Positions 42,320 through 52,964 of a stretch of 64,000 bases of DNA are shown here, piece after piece (position 1 is the first letter of the stretch; each line of letters begins with the position of its first letter). Origin of the DNA: Rhodanobacter sp. (lineage in GTDB: Bacteria > Pseudomonadota > Gammaproteobacteria > Xanthomonadales > Rhodanobacteraceae). The notes under the pieces are model-generated. The model worked only from the letters and a program-made list of their open reading frames with translations. It made no database searches and had not been told where the DNA came from. The DNA lies in contig SCSE01000061.1 of assembly GCA_004298015.1 (NCBI GenBank), forward strand, positions 1-64,000, given 5' to 3'. Position numbers and translations under genes: made by a program.

Positions 42320-44783
42320 GAACCGTACCCGGCGCCCCGACCTCGAGATGTCCATGGATTTTCGCCTGCCGCACCGCCTCGTTTCCGCCCTGACCGTGCT
42401 CGGACTGGGCGCCTGTCTCGCTTCCGCCCCGGCGCTGGCTGACCCGGCCCCGGCCACCACCACCCCGCAAGTCCATGTGCAACAGAAGGGCCATGGCATC
42501 GACATCCAGCTGGACGGAAACCGCATCGAACTGCGCCTGGTACGCGGCAACGTGCTGCACGTGCACTACCAACCCGACGGCAAGAGCACGCCGCCATCGC
42601 TGGTGATGTCTCCTGATGCGCCGCGCCACGCCGCCGTGCCGGTTCAGGTACAGCGCCACGGACACGTCATGACCATGACCAGTCCTTCGCTTGGCGTGTC
42701 GCTCGACACCCGCACGCTGGCGCTTTCGGTGAGCGACCGGATCCACCACCGATGGCTGCTGCGGCAAGCCGACCTGGCCGACCTGGCGCAGCACAAGCTC
42801 GAGCTCGACTACGCCAGCGGCGCCCCGATGTACGGTATCCACAGTTTCAGCGCCCAGGGCGGTCCTCTCTACGGTACGCCCGACTGCAGCACGGTCGAGC
42901 ACGACACCACGGGACTGCTGCGCCGGGGACGCCAGGTCGCCAAGGCCTGCCCGGAAGGCGGCGCCGGGGCGCCGTTCGTGTGGAGTACCCGCGGCTTCGG
43001 GCTGCTGGTCGATACCAAGACCGCCACCTTCGACATCGGCGACCACTCGGTCTCGGTCGCCGGGACCTCGCGCCCCGATCTGAGCTATTACATCATCAGC
43101 GGTCGGCCGGACGCCATCTTCACGGCTCTGGCCGACCTCAGCGGCCACCCGCAGCTGTTCCCGAAGTGGGCCACCGGGTTCACCAATTCCCAGTGGGGCA
43201 TCGACCAGAAGCAGCTGCTGGCCATCGTCCACACCTACCGCAGCAAGCACATCCCGATCGACAACTTCACCCTGGACTTTGACTGGAAAGCCTGGGGCCA
43301 GGACCACTACGGCGAGTTCCGCTGGAACGCGAAGAAATTCCCGGACGGCCCCAGCGGCAAGCTGGCGCGTGAGCTGGCCGCCGAAGGCCTGCAGCTGACC
43401 GGGATCATGAAGCCGCGCATCCACGTCGACACCGTCGAAGGGCGCTACGCCACCGTGCACCACCTGTGGGTGCCCGGCGAAAAGGCCACCGACGACTACT
43501 TCTCACACAAGCTGGTGCGCGACATCGACTTCGACAAGCCGGCGGCACGCCACTGGTTCGGACAGAAGGCGATCCAGTACGGCTTCGACAAGGGCATCGT
43601 CGGCTGGTGGAACGACGAGGCCGACGAAATCGACGACAACACCCAGTTCCTGAACATGGAGCGCGCGCTGTACAACGCCCAGCGCGCACATACCGATATC
43701 CGGGTGTGGTCGATCAACCGCAGCTTCTGGCTCGGGGCTCAGCGCTATGCCTACGGCATGTGGTCGGGCGACATCCAGACCGGCTTCGCGTCGATGGCAC
43801 GGCAGCGGCTGCGGATGCTCAATGCCGTCACCATCGGTGCGACCCTGTGGGGCATGGACGGCGGCGGCTTCAACGGCCACCCCTCGGATGAAAACTACGC
43901 CCGCTGGATCGAGTTCGGCGCCTTCACGCCGATCTTCCGCGTGCACGGCGTCAAGCCCGAGAAGCGCCAGCCCTGGCGCTACGGCCCGATCGCCGAGAAG
44001 GCCGCCACGCATGCGATTCGCCTGCGCTACCGCCTGATTCCCTACATCTACAGCTATTTCTGGCAGGGCCACGCCAGCGGCATCGGCCTGGTACGTCCGC
44101 TGGCCTTTGGCTGGCCACACGACCCGAAAACCCGCAATGACGTCGATGCCTGGATGTTCGGCGACTGGCTGCTGGTCTCGCCGGTGGTCGTGCAGGGCCA
44201 GACCGAGAAGCAGATCTACCTGCCCGCAGGCACCTGGACCGAGTGGACCAGCGGCAAGGTCTACACCGGCGGACAGAGCGTGACCGTCGCCACCGACAGC
44301 GTGCACTGGGGCGACATCCCGCTGTTCATCCGCCAGGGCGCCATCATCCCGACTCAGCCGGTGATGGACTACGTCGGCCAGCACCCGGTGACCACCCTCA
44401 GCGTGGACGTGTTTCCTGCGTCGCAGGCCACACACTTCGACTACTACGACGACAACGGCCGCACCTATGCCTACGAGCACGGCAGCTATTTCCTGCAGAC
44501 GCTCACCACGCAACGGCACGGCCACAGTATCCGATTCGCCACCGACAAGCCCAAGGGAAGCTTCAAGACCCGGCTCGCCTTCTATCTGCTGAAAATTCAC
44601 GGCAGCGCCGCCAGCGCAGTACGCAGCAATGGCAAGAACATGGCGTCGTTCGGCGGCCTTGATGCCTTGCGTGGGGGCAACGGGGAGGGCTGGGCCACCG
44701 GCCAGGACCGCTTCGGTCCGGTCACTTATGTGCGTGTCGCGGCAGCGCGGGCGGAGTCCATCCAGCTCGCCCTGCCACGGTAG
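42294..44783 (+). CDS. exported alpha-glucosidase/alpha-xylosidase-like enzyme, GH31 family
   Basis: An 829-residue GH31 enzyme. An N-terminal beta-sandwich (about 60-260) precedes the barrel. The nucleophile is probably Asp441 in GWWNDEADE, and Asp493 in WSGDIQTGF is the likely acid/base; the motif NFTLDFDWKAWG starts the barrel core. Proximal and distal beta domains follow. The ATG at 42294 overlaps the amylase stop, but ATGs at 42348 and 42354 give a better signal peptide (RLVSALTVLGLGACLASAPALA), so the true start may be 54 or 60 nt in. It would release glucose (or xylose) from oligosaccharide ends outside the cytoplasm. Confidence 0.92.
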   Translation: MTRPCNDAPNRTRRPDLEMSMDFRLPHRLVSALTVLGLGACLASAPALADPAPATTTPQVHVQQKGHGIDIQLDGNRIELRLVRGNVLHVHYQPDGKSTPPSLVMSPDAPRHAAVPVQVQRHGHVMTMTSPSLGVSLDTRTLALSVSDRIHHRWLLRQADLADLAQHKLELDYASGAPMYGIHSFSAQGGPLYGTPDCSTVEHDTTGLLRRGRQVAKACPEGGAGAPFVWSTRGFGLLVDTKTATFDIGDHSVSVAGTSRPDLSYYIISGRPDAIFTALADLSGHPQLFPKWATGFTNSQWGIDQKQLLAIVHTYRSKHIPIDNFTLDFDWKAWGQDHYGEFRWNAKKFPDGPSGKLARELAAEGLQLTGIMKPRIHVDTVEGRYATVHHLWVPGEKATDDYFSHKLVRDIDFDKPAARHWFGQKAIQYGFDKGIVGWWNDEADEIDDNTQFLNMERALYNAQRAHTDIRVWSINRSFWLGAQRYAYGMWSGDIQTGFASMARQRLRMLNAVTIGATLWGMDGGGFNGHPSDENYARWIEFGAFTPIFRVHGVKPEKRQPWRYGPIAEKAATHAIRLRYRLIPYIYSYFWQGHASGIGLVRPLAFGWPHDPKTRNDVDAWMFGDWLLVSPVVVQGQTEKQIYLPAGTWTEWTSGKVYTGGQSVTVATDSVHWGDIPLFIRQGAIIPTQPVMDYVGQHPVTTLSVDVFPASQATHFDYYDDNGRTYAYEHGSYFLQTLTTQRHGHSIRFATDKPKGSFKTRLAFYLLKIHGSAASAVRSNGKNMASFGGLDALRGGNGEGWATGQDRFGPVTYVRVAAARAESIQLALPR

Positions 44784-44808
44784 TTCGTTTCATCCAGCAA
44801 CATTACCG

Positions 44809-44836
44809 GGCGGGACCGCGCGCGCATGGTCCCGCC
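44809..44836. repeat. intercistronic hairpin between GH31 and GH13 genes
   Basis: GGCGGGACC (44809-44817) pairs perfectly with GGTCCCGCC (44828-44836) around a 10-nt loop. No T-run follows, so it is more likely an mRNA-stabilising or processing hairpin than a terminator. The next gene has its own strong AGGGAGGG ribosome-binding site. Confidence 0.6.
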
Positions 44837-44864
44837 TTACCGTCACCGTAGGGAGGGACGTTGA

Positions 44865-46889
<2,025 letters not shown>

Positions 46890-46950
46890 TCACGCAAGTT
46901 GTCCCCTGGGGGCTCCGGCCACGACAGGCCTCATTTCAACCGTAGCTGTC

Positions 46951-46970
46951 GAAGCCGGAGCCGCTCCTGC
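46951..46970. repeat. REP-like sequence, second copy
   Basis: The reverse complement of 46951-46970 reads GCAGGAGCGGCTCCGGCTTC, sharing its first 12 bases with the palindrome at 28237-28248 but with a less regular second arm. It lies between the GH13 and GH39 genes. Confidence 0.45.
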
Positions 46971-47062
46971 ATCTTTTGCGACACGGGGGCGTCATACCCG
47001 CTATCGGCAAGCATTCACGGCCGCTGGACGTACCGGCCTGACTGTAGGAAACTCGACTTTCA

Positions 47063-47076
47063 TGTAAACGTTTACA
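47063..47076 (+). promoter_or_regulatory. LacI-type operator upstream of the GH39 gene
   Basis: TGTAAACGTTTACA is a perfect 14-bp palindrome with a central CG, 67 bp before the GH39 start. It has the shape of a LacI-family operator but a different sequence from the TGAATACGTATGCA sites, so a different sugar regulator is likely to control this gene. Confidence 0.65.
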
Positions 47077-47143
47077 CCACAAGCTGCCAGCTGTTCCAGA
47101 CAGCGCGCTCCAAATCCTGCCTCACGCCCAAAACGGACCTGCG

Positions 47144-48694
47144 ATGACCACTCTGCGATCCCTCAAGCATCTTGCCTTCGGCGCCTGCGCCGCCGCCCTT
47201 TTGCTGGTTGGCACGGCCAGCGCAACCAGCGCCGATACCGTCCAGATCCGCGTCGATGCCAGCGCCCATGGCACCCCCTTTCCGCACTTCTGGGAACAGA
47301 TGTTCGGCTCTGGCCGTGCCTCGCTTTCGCTGCGCGAGGACTATCGCAAGGATCTCGATGCGGTGCACCGGGCCACGGGTTTCGGCTATATCCGCTTTCA
47401 CGGCATCCTCGATCATGACGTCGGCCTGGTGCGACGCGGTGCCGATGGCAAGATCAGCTACAACTTCTCCTACATCGACCAGATCTACGACGGCCTGCTG
47501 GCGCATGGCGTCAAGCCCTTTATCGAACTGAGTTTCATGCCGCCCGCGCTGAGCTCCGATCCCAAGGCGCTGCAGGAATTCTGGTATCACCCCAACATTG
47601 CCCCACCGAAGAGCTACGTCGAATGGGATGCGATGATTACCGCATTCGCCAGACACCTCGTAGCGCGCTATGGCATCAACGAAGTGGCCAGCTGGTATTT
47701 CGAGGTGTGGAACGAGCCCAACATCGGGTTCTGGGCTGGCCGGCCTGCGCAGTCGACCTACTTCACCCTGTACGACCACACGGCACGGGCGCTCAAGGCG
47801 GTCAGCCCGCGTCTGCGCGTCGGCGGCCCCAGCACCGCGCAGGGTGCCTGGGCCAGCGCCTTCCTGGCGCACGCCAAAAAGGACAACGTACCGGTCGATT
47901 TCATCAGCACCCATGTCTATGGCGACGACACCGCGAAGAACGTGTTCCACACCGACGAGAACATCCCGCGCCGTGACATGGTTTGCCGCACCGTGGACCA
48001 GGTGCACAAGGAGATCGCCGCCTCGCCCTACCCGAAGCTGCCGCTGATCTTCAGCGAATACAACGCCAGCTATGCCAACCTGCCCAACGTCACCGACACG
48101 GTATTCATGGGACCGTGGATGGCCAACACCATCCGCGAGTGCGCCGGCAAGGTGCAGATCATGAGCTACTGGTCGTTCTCGGACGTGTTCGAGGAGCAAG
48201 GCGTGGTACGGAGTCCGTTTTACGGCGGCTTCGGACTGATCGCCGCCGACCGCATCGACAAGCCGTCATTCAACGCCTTCGCGATGCTGCACAAGCTGGG
48301 CGACCGCTTGCTGAAAACACGGTCCGACTCGGCCCTGGTCACCAGACGCGCGGACGGCCACGTGGTGATGGCGTTGTGGAACTATGCCCCACCGGTCGGC
48401 AAGACCGCGAGCTACACCGCGGGCAAGCCCAAAGGCGAGCCGAAACATTTCGACATCGACGTCAAGCATCTGGCCGCCAGCGCTCAAGCGACGGTGTGGC
48501 GCCTCGACCGCCAGCACGGCAATGCTGTGGCGCTGTTCAACCGGATGGGACGCCCCGACTTCCCCAATCGCGAGCAGATTCGCCAGCTGCGCGCTGCCGG
48601 CAAACTGGCCGCGCCGGAAACGATGGCGCTGCGCCATGGCAAGTTCGAAATCACCATACCGCCACAGGGACTGGTCGTCGTCGAGCTGCACTGA
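47144..48694 (+). CDS. exported GH39 glycosidase (beta-xylosidase type)
   Basis: A 516-residue enzyme with a signal peptide ending near TASATSA. Clan GH-A motifs are clear: acid/base Glu191 in EVWNEPN and nucleophile Glu305 in LIFSEYNA, with the early FWEQMFGSGRA and GFGYIRFHGIL segments typical of family 39. A C-terminal beta-sandwich follows from about residue 385. Family members cleave beta-xylosides or alpha-L-iduronides; beta-xylosidase is the likely role in a free-living bacterium. Its separate operator suggests xylan-type rather than starch control. Confidence 0.93.
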   Translation: MTTLRSLKHLAFGACAAALLLVGTASATSADTVQIRVDASAHGTPFPHFWEQMFGSGRASLSLREDYRKDLDAVHRATGFGYIRFHGILDHDVGLVRRGADGKISYNFSYIDQIYDGLLAHGVKPFIELSFMPPALSSDPKALQEFWYHPNIAPPKSYVEWDAMITAFARHLVARYGINEVASWYFEVWNEPNIGFWAGRPAQSTYFTLYDHTARALKAVSPRLRVGGPSTAQGAWASAFLAHAKKDNVPVDFISTHVYGDDTAKNVFHTDENIPRRDMVCRTVDQVHKEIAASPYPKLPLIFSEYNASYANLPNVTDTVFMGPWMANTIRECAGKVQIMSYWSFSDVFEEQGVVRSPFYGGFGLIAADRIDKPSFNAFAMLHKLGDRLLKTRSDSALVTRRADGHVVMALWNYAPPVGKTASYTAGKPKGEPKHFDIDVKHLAASAQATVWRLDRQHGNAVALFNRMGRPDFPNREQIRQLRAAGKLAAPETMALRHGKFEITIPPQGLVVVELH

Positions 48695-48938
48695 GAGGCG
48701 GAGAAAAATCGCCCGCCTGCTGCGAACGCCGGGAGACGCTCTCGCTACGCCGTTCGATATTTTTCCAACCTCTGAGGAAAACGCCGGCCATGGGGCTGGC
48801 ACCGGTGCTGAAGCGATCAAACTTACCCGCTCAAAAGCCATCGAGCGGCGTAGAGTATACGGCAGTGACAGACCGATCCCGTTCCATCGCCGCGGTCACT
48901 CGATGCCGAAATAAAGGCTTTGACTTGGAGGTTCCATC

Positions 48939-49451
48939 GTGGATGCCGAAGAACTGCGATCCGTCCAGACGCCGCTGAAGGAACGCTACCGCGAGCAACC
49001 GGACGCGGCGTGTGTCACCTTGCGCGCGCAGGGCCGGCTGGGCGAAGGCCTCAGTTGCAAGATCGAAACAGGCAAGGCGCTGGCAGTTGCCGGGCTGCAT
49101 CCCGCCACCGGCGGCAACGGTCTCGGCGCGTGTTCGGGCGACATGCTGCTGGAAGCCCTGGTAGCGTGTGCCGGCGTGACCCTGAATGCCGTTGCCACCG
49201 CGCTTGGCATCGTGCTGCGTGACGCCTCCCTGGTCGCCGAGGGTGACCTCGACTTCCGTGGCACGCTGGGTGTTTCCAAACAGGTACCCGTGGGTTTCCA
49301 GAGCATACGATTGCAATTCACCCTCGATACCGACGCCTCCGAGGAGGAGCTCACCACCCTGCTGCGCCTTACTGAGCGCTACTGCGTGGTCTATCAGACC
49401 CTGGCGCACCCACCGGTACTCGCCGTAATGCGCAAGCCACGCTCTGGGTGA
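48939..49451 (+). CDS. OsmC-family protein
   Basis: A 170-residue OsmC/Ohr-fold protein. The first conserved cysteine region is GACSGDMLLEALVACAG (Cys65 and Cys77) and the second is RYCVVYQTL near residue 148. OsmC proteins reduce organic or inorganic peroxides with a cysteine pair; some members have other thiol roles. The start is GTG at 48939, with GGAGG 7 nt upstream. A 244-bp gap precedes it with no clear promoter, though CCGCTC/GAGCGG (48827-48848) can form a hairpin there. Confidence 0.85.
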   Translation: MDAEELRSVQTPLKERYREQPDAACVTLRAQGRLGEGLSCKIETGKALAVAGLHPATGGNGLGACSGDMLLEALVACAGVTLNAVATALGIVLRDASLVAEGDLDFRGTLGVSKQVPVGFQSIRLQFTLDTDASEEELTTLLRLTERYCVVYQTLAHPPVLAVMRKPRSG

Positions 49452-49506
49452 GCGACTTCTAGATCCAGCCCGATCTTTTGCAAGTCGACCGCGATCGACA
49501 GCAACA

Positions 49507-49522
49507 CCCCGCTTGCGCGGGG
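49507..49522. repeat. GC-rich interspersed-repeat-like hairpin
   Basis: CCCCGC-TTGC-GCGGGG is a perfect 6-bp hairpin followed by ATGACGA. The sequence CCCCGCTTGCGCGGGGATGACG is of a type scattered between genes in many proteobacteria. It lies between the OsmC gene and tRNA-Lys and lacks a T-run. Confidence 0.5.
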
Positions 49523-49628
49523 ATGACGAATCTGTGCCGACCGATGTCAAGTAACTCCCATTCGGCTCCGACGTAAATCGCCGCACATGGAGATTCGACA
49601 GCACCCATCTGCCGAGACATCCAACTAC

Positions 49629-49663
49629 AAAAAAAAACCCGCAAGGCCATGAGCCTCGCGGGT
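49629..49663 (-). terminator. Rho-independent terminator after tRNA-Lys
   Basis: On the minus strand the sequence reads ACCCGC-GAGGC-TCAT-GGCCT-TGCGGGT followed by nine T residues (A-run at 49629-49637 on the plus strand). The stem begins 8 nt after the tRNA 3' end. Confidence 0.85.
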
Positions 49664-49670
49664 AAAAAGA

Positions 49671-49746
49671 TGGTGGGCCGTCCGAGATTCGAACTCGGGA
49701 CCAATAGATTAAAAGTCTACTGCTCTACCGGCTGAGCTAACGGCCC
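49671..49746 (-). tRNA. tRNA-Lys (anticodon UUU)
   Basis: The minus strand gives a complete 76-nt cloverleaf beginning GGGCCGTTAGCTCAGCCGG and ending in encoded CCA. The acceptor stem GGGCCGT pairs with ACGGCCC, and the anticodon loop CTTTTAA carries TTT. The T loop is GTTCGAATC. It lies just after queC, the same order as in pseudomonads. Confidence 0.98.
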
Positions 49747-49763
49747 ATCATTGGTGAACTCCA

Positions 49764-49799
49764 GCCGGCCATTTTACGGGCTGGCCGGCAGTGGCACAA
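49764..49799 (-). promoter_or_regulatory. tRNA-Lys promoter inside an inverted repeat
   Basis: On the minus strand TTGTGC (49799-49794) and TAAAAT (49776-49771) are separated by 17 bp and lie 24 bp before the tRNA. GCCGGCCA (49764-49771) and TGGCCGGC (49782-49789) form a perfect 8-bp dyad whose loop contains most of the -10 box. The dyad may be the end of the queC transcript. Confidence 0.5.
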
Positions 49800-49808
49800 G
49801 CAAGATGC

Positions 49809-50504
49809 TCAGACGTAGCGCGTAGGATCCGCCAGGCCGGCTTCGTGAAAGCCCTGGGCACGCAAGCGACAGGCATCACAATGACCGCAGGCGCGACCGC
49901 CCTCGTCGGCCTGGTAGCAACTGACCGTGGCGGAAAAATCAACGCCGAGGCGTTGCCCCTCACGAGCGATATCCGCCTTGCTCATGCGCATCAGCGGCGC
50001 ATGGATGCGCAGAGCCGAACCTTCGACCGCAGCCTTGGTCGCTACATTGGCGAGGCCCTCGAAGGCCTCAATGAAGGCCGGTCGGCAGTCGGGGTATCCC
50101 GAATAGTCGACGGCGTTGACACCGCACCAGATATCACTGGCACCAAGTACCTCGGCCCAACCGAGCGCGATCGACAACATGATGGTATTGCGCGCCGGCA
50201 CGTAGGTCACCGGAATGGTGCTGGCGCTGCGGGTGTCATCCGTATCCAGCGGCACATCGATGTCTGCCGTGAGCGCCGAGCCGCCGATGCTGCGCAAGTC
50301 GATGCGTACCGTCTTGTGCTCGATGGCCCCGAGCATCCGCGCGACCTGCTCGGAGGCGGCAAGCTCCGAACTGTGGCGCTGGCCGTAGGCCACGCTCAGC
50401 GCGAAGACCTGGTAGCCCTGCTCCCGCGCCAACGCGATGGTGACCGCCGAATCCATGCCGCCGGACACCAGGACGACAGCTTTGCGCAAGATATTTTCAG
50501 ACAT
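49809..50504 (-). CDS. queC: 7-cyano-7-deazaguanine synthase
   Basis: A 231-residue enzyme that converts 7-carboxy-7-deazaguanine to preQ0 with ATP and ammonia, in queuosine biosynthesis. The PP-loop SGGMDS is at residues 14-19, and the zinc-binding cysteines are in [18 protein letters not shown] near the C-terminus. [14 protein letters not shown] and [16 protein letters not shown] are family blocks. The ATG at 50504 gives the normal N-terminus; the frame extends further upstream. queE lies 157 bp upstream on the same strand and supplies its substrate. Confidence 0.96.
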   Translation of the reverse strand: MSENILRKAVVLVSGGMDSAVTIALAREQGYQVFALSVAYGQRHSSELAASEQVARMLGAIEHKTVRIDLRSIGGSALTADIDVPLDTDDTRSASTIPVTYVPARNTIMLSIALGWAEVLGASDIWCGVNAVDYSGYPDCRPAFIEAFEGLANVATKAAVEGSALRIHAPLMRMSKADIAREGQRLGVDFSATVSCYQADEGGRACGHCDACRLRAQGFHEAGLADPTRYV

Positions 50505-50661
50505 AACGTAGTTCCATCCCGAATAGCCGGTCACCGGCCGCAAACGCCACCGGCAATACAGGCCGGGGCGCATAAAACAGACGTGGGCGCAAAGGTGCGG
50601 GAAACGAGAGACAGCGCTTTGCCGTTACGCATTTCTCTCCCCTTCCCATTCGTTACTCGCT

Positions 50662-51357
50662 TCAGTGTCCCGCCGCGTCGTTCCACAGCAGCTTGTGCAA
50701 CTGCAGCTGGAAGCGTACCGGCAGCTTGTCGGCGATGATCCATTCAGCCAGATCGCGTGGACTTACCGCGCCATGCACGGGCGAAAACAACACCATGCAA
50801 CGCTGTGTCAGATTGCGCTCACGCAACGTCGTGCGGGCCCACTCGTAATCGGCACGGCTGGCGATCACGATCTTTATCTGATCGTGCGGCAGCAGAAAAT
50901 CCAGGTTCGACCACAGGTTGCGCGCGCACTCCCCTGAGTCCGGGGCCTTCAGATCCATCACCTTGCGCACGCGCGCATCGACACCGGAAATATCCAGCGC
51001 ACCGGAGGTTTCCAGCGACACTTCGTAACCCTGCTCGCACAATCGGCGCAGGAGGATCAGGCAGCGCTTTTGCGCCAACGGCTCACCACCGGTGACGCAT
51101 ACATGGCGCGCCCCGTGGGAGGCAACCTCAAGCAGGATGTCGTCGATCGACTGCCAGTCGCCACCATGAAACGAGTACGCGGTATCACACCACACGCATC
51201 GCAGCGGACAGCCGGTGAGGCGGACGAACACGGTTCGCCAACCGATGGCGTCGGCTTCGCCCTGGATCGAGTGGAAGACTTCGGTAATCCGCAAGCGTTC
51301 AGCGGGCAATGACGACAAGGTGCCGGACGCCGCCTGTGCGTCGTTTTCGCTGACCAC
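50662..51357 (-). CDS. queE: 7-carboxy-7-deazaguanine synthase (radical SAM)
   Basis: A 231-residue radical-SAM enzyme of queuosine biosynthesis, making 7-carboxy-7-deazaguanine from carboxytetrahydropterin. The cluster-binding cysteines are in GCPLRCVWCD (Cys50, Cys54, Cys57), with spacing CX3CX2C, and the SAM-binding VTGGEPL follows. FHSIQGEADAIGWRTVFVRL is the family N-terminus. Start GTG 51357 lies 7 nt after the cpoB stop with GAGGT in front; the longer ATG start at 51405 would overlap cpoB by 41 nt. Confidence 0.95.
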   Translation of the reverse strand: MVSENDAQAASGTLSSLPAERLRITEVFHSIQGEADAIGWRTVFVRLTGCPLRCVWCDTAYSFHGGDWQSIDDILLEVASHGARHVCVTGGEPLAQKRCLILLRRLCEQGYEVSLETSGALDISGVDARVRKVMDLKAPDSGECARNLWSNLDFLLPHDQIKIVIASRADYEWARTTLRERNLTQRCMVLFSPVHGAVSPRDLAEWIIADKLPVRFQLQLHKLLWNDAAGH

Positions 51358-51364
51358 CGCGACC

Positions 51365-52204
51365 TCAGTTGACCGACTGCAGCTGGATGCGATGCAGTCG
51401 CTCACGCGCCAGACTGGCGGCGCTGGAACCGGGGTACTTTGTGGTCACTTCCGTCAGCGTGGCCTTGGCCTTGTCCGTCTGTTTGAGTTCAAACTGGCAA
51501 TAGCCGACCTTGAGCATGGCATCGGGTACCTTTTCGCTCTGCGGAAACTGTTTGACAATCTGCTGGAACGATTGCAGAGCCACCTGATAATTCATCGTGA
51601 CGTAATACGACTCACCCAGCCAATACCAGGCATTGGGCGTAAGTGCGTTGTCGGGATACTGCTTGATGAAGGTGCGAAAATCCCGCGAGGCCTGCGCATA
51701 ACTGCCTGACTGCAAGGCCTTGAAAGCCACGTTGTAACTGCTTTGTGCCGCCGCCGCATCGCCACCACCGGCCACCGCACCGCTGGATGTCGCGCTGGCC
51801 GGACTCACTGAGGCAGCAACAGCGGGAGCCGAAGCCGTGGATGCAGGCACCGGGCCGCTCGCGGAAGATGTCGCTGAACCGCCCTTTTCGAGTCGGGCCA
51901 GACGTGAATCCAGGTCGACATACTGTGCCTTGCTCTTGTCCTCCAACTGCTGCAGATGATGCTGCAGTTCCTCGATACGTCCTTGCAACTGCTGCACCTG
52001 AGCGGTCAGTTGCTGCATCTGGTTGACCATGCCGATGGCACTTTGATCCTTGTTTTGCGCACGCTGTTCGAGCAGTGCAACACGATCGGCCAGACTCAAG
52101 CGCGAATTCTGTGCCCATGCCGGAAACGCGAACAGCATGGCGGCTGCGAGCGCAGCCGCCATGCTGAACCTGGCTATGAAACTGTCGGCCAGGTACTTCA
52201 CCAT
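51365..52204 (-). CDS. cpoB: Tol-Pal system TPR protein CpoB/YbgF
   Basis: A 279-residue periplasmic protein with a signal peptide ending near FPAWAQ. A coiled-coil trimerisation region (residues 20-95, with QMQQLTAQVQQLQGRIEELQ) precedes an Ala/Ser linker and three TPR repeats from about 150 (YNVAFKALQSGSYAQASRDF onwards). CpoB coordinates peptidoglycan synthesis with outer-membrane constriction. Its ATG shares one base with the pal stop (TAATG), so the two are coupled. Start 52204 is chosen over the upstream ATG at 52252, which would lie in pal. Confidence 0.93.
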   Translation of the reverse strand: MVKYLADSFIARFSMAAALAAAMLFAFPAWAQNSRLSLADRVALLEQRAQNKDQSAIGMVNQMQQLTAQVQQLQGRIEELQHHLQQLEDKSKAQYVDLDSRLARLEKGGSATSSASGPVPASTASAPAVAASVSPASATSSGAVAGGGDAAAAQSSYNVAFKALQSGSYAQASRDFRTFIKQYPDNALTPNAWYWLGESYYVTMNYQVALQSFQQIVKQFPQSEKVPDAMLKVGYCQFELKQTDKAKATLTEVTTKYPGSSAASLARERLHRIQLQSVN

Positions 52205-52719
52205 TATTGCGCCGTGTAGACGATATCGACGCGACGGTTCTTGCTCCAGCAAGCCTCGTTGTGCTCACGGCATACCGGCTTTTCCTTGCCGTAGCTGATC
52301 ACGCTGATCTGGCTGGCCGAACCACCGGCAGCCTGCAACGCGCTGGAAACGGCATCGGCACGACGCTCACCGAGGCCGAGGTTGTACTCACGCGTACCAC
52401 GCTCGTCGGTGTTGCCCTCGAGGCGCATCCGCGCCGTCGGGCGGTCCTGCAGGTACTTGGCATGGCAAGCGATGATCTGCTGGAACTCCGGCTTGATCTC
52501 GGTCTTGTTGAAATCGAAGTACACGACACGCTGGCGCAGGCAGGCATCGGTATCGAGATCGGCCGGGGTGTACTTGCCGTTGGACACCGGTGGCGGGGTC
52601 TGGGCAACCGGAGCTTCCGGAGCCGGCGGCGGCGGTGGCGGCTTGACTTCCTTCTTGGTACATGCGGCCGCGCCAACACAGAGCAGGGCGACCAGGGCGA
52701 CGCGTACGGTCTTATTCAT
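52204..52719 (-). CDS. pal: peptidoglycan-associated lipoprotein Pal
   Basis: A 171-residue outer-membrane lipoprotein. The lipobox ends at Cys20 (VGAAAC), a proline-rich linker follows (PPPPPPAPEAP), and residues 60-171 are the OmpA-like peptidoglycan-binding domain with VVYFDFNKTEIKPEFQ and NTDERGTREYNLGLGERRA. Pal ties the outer membrane to the cell wall and binds TolB. A 245-bp gap separates it from tolB upstream, with an 11-bp inverted repeat in it. Confidence 0.96.
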   Translation of the reverse strand: MNKTVRVALVALLCVGAAACTKKEVKPPPPPPAPEAPVAQTPPPVSNGKYTPADLDTDACLRQRVVYFDFNKTEIKPEFQQIIACHAKYLQDRPTARMRLEGNTDERGTREYNLGLGERRADAVSSALQAAGGSASQISVISYGKEKPVCREHNEACWSKNRRVDIVYTAQ

Positions 52720-52928
52720 GGTGACGATCCTTACAAACGGGTTGAGTTCCGAACAAGCGATGACGACTACGGGACAGCCACGCCGGTTAACCGGCTGTTA
52801 TTTCCACATATGAAAGGTCGCGAACGCGTGATACGACGCTCCCGACCTGACTGGCAATGAGGCAAAAAAACCCCACCGCCGCAAACCGAAACGCGCTGAT
52901 GGCGCTGTTCGGGCCCGATCCCTGGGCA

Positions 52929-52960
52929 CCATGCAGCCGAAATTGCGAACGGCTGCATGG
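52929..52960. repeat. 11-bp inverted repeat between tolB and pal
   Basis: CCATGCAGCCG (52929-52939) and CGGCTGCATGG (52950-52960) form a perfect stem with a 10-nt loop, 5 bp after the tolB stop on the minus strand. No adjacent T-run follows, although a T7 tract occurs about 55 bp further on. It may limit readthrough from tolB to pal or process the mRNA. Confidence 0.6.
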
Positions 52961-52964
52961 AAAT

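Noticed and set aside
50662..51405. Longer queE with an ATG start at 51405
   Set aside because: It would overlap cpoB by 41 nt, and a GTG with a well-placed GAGGT lies 7 nt after the cpoB stop.
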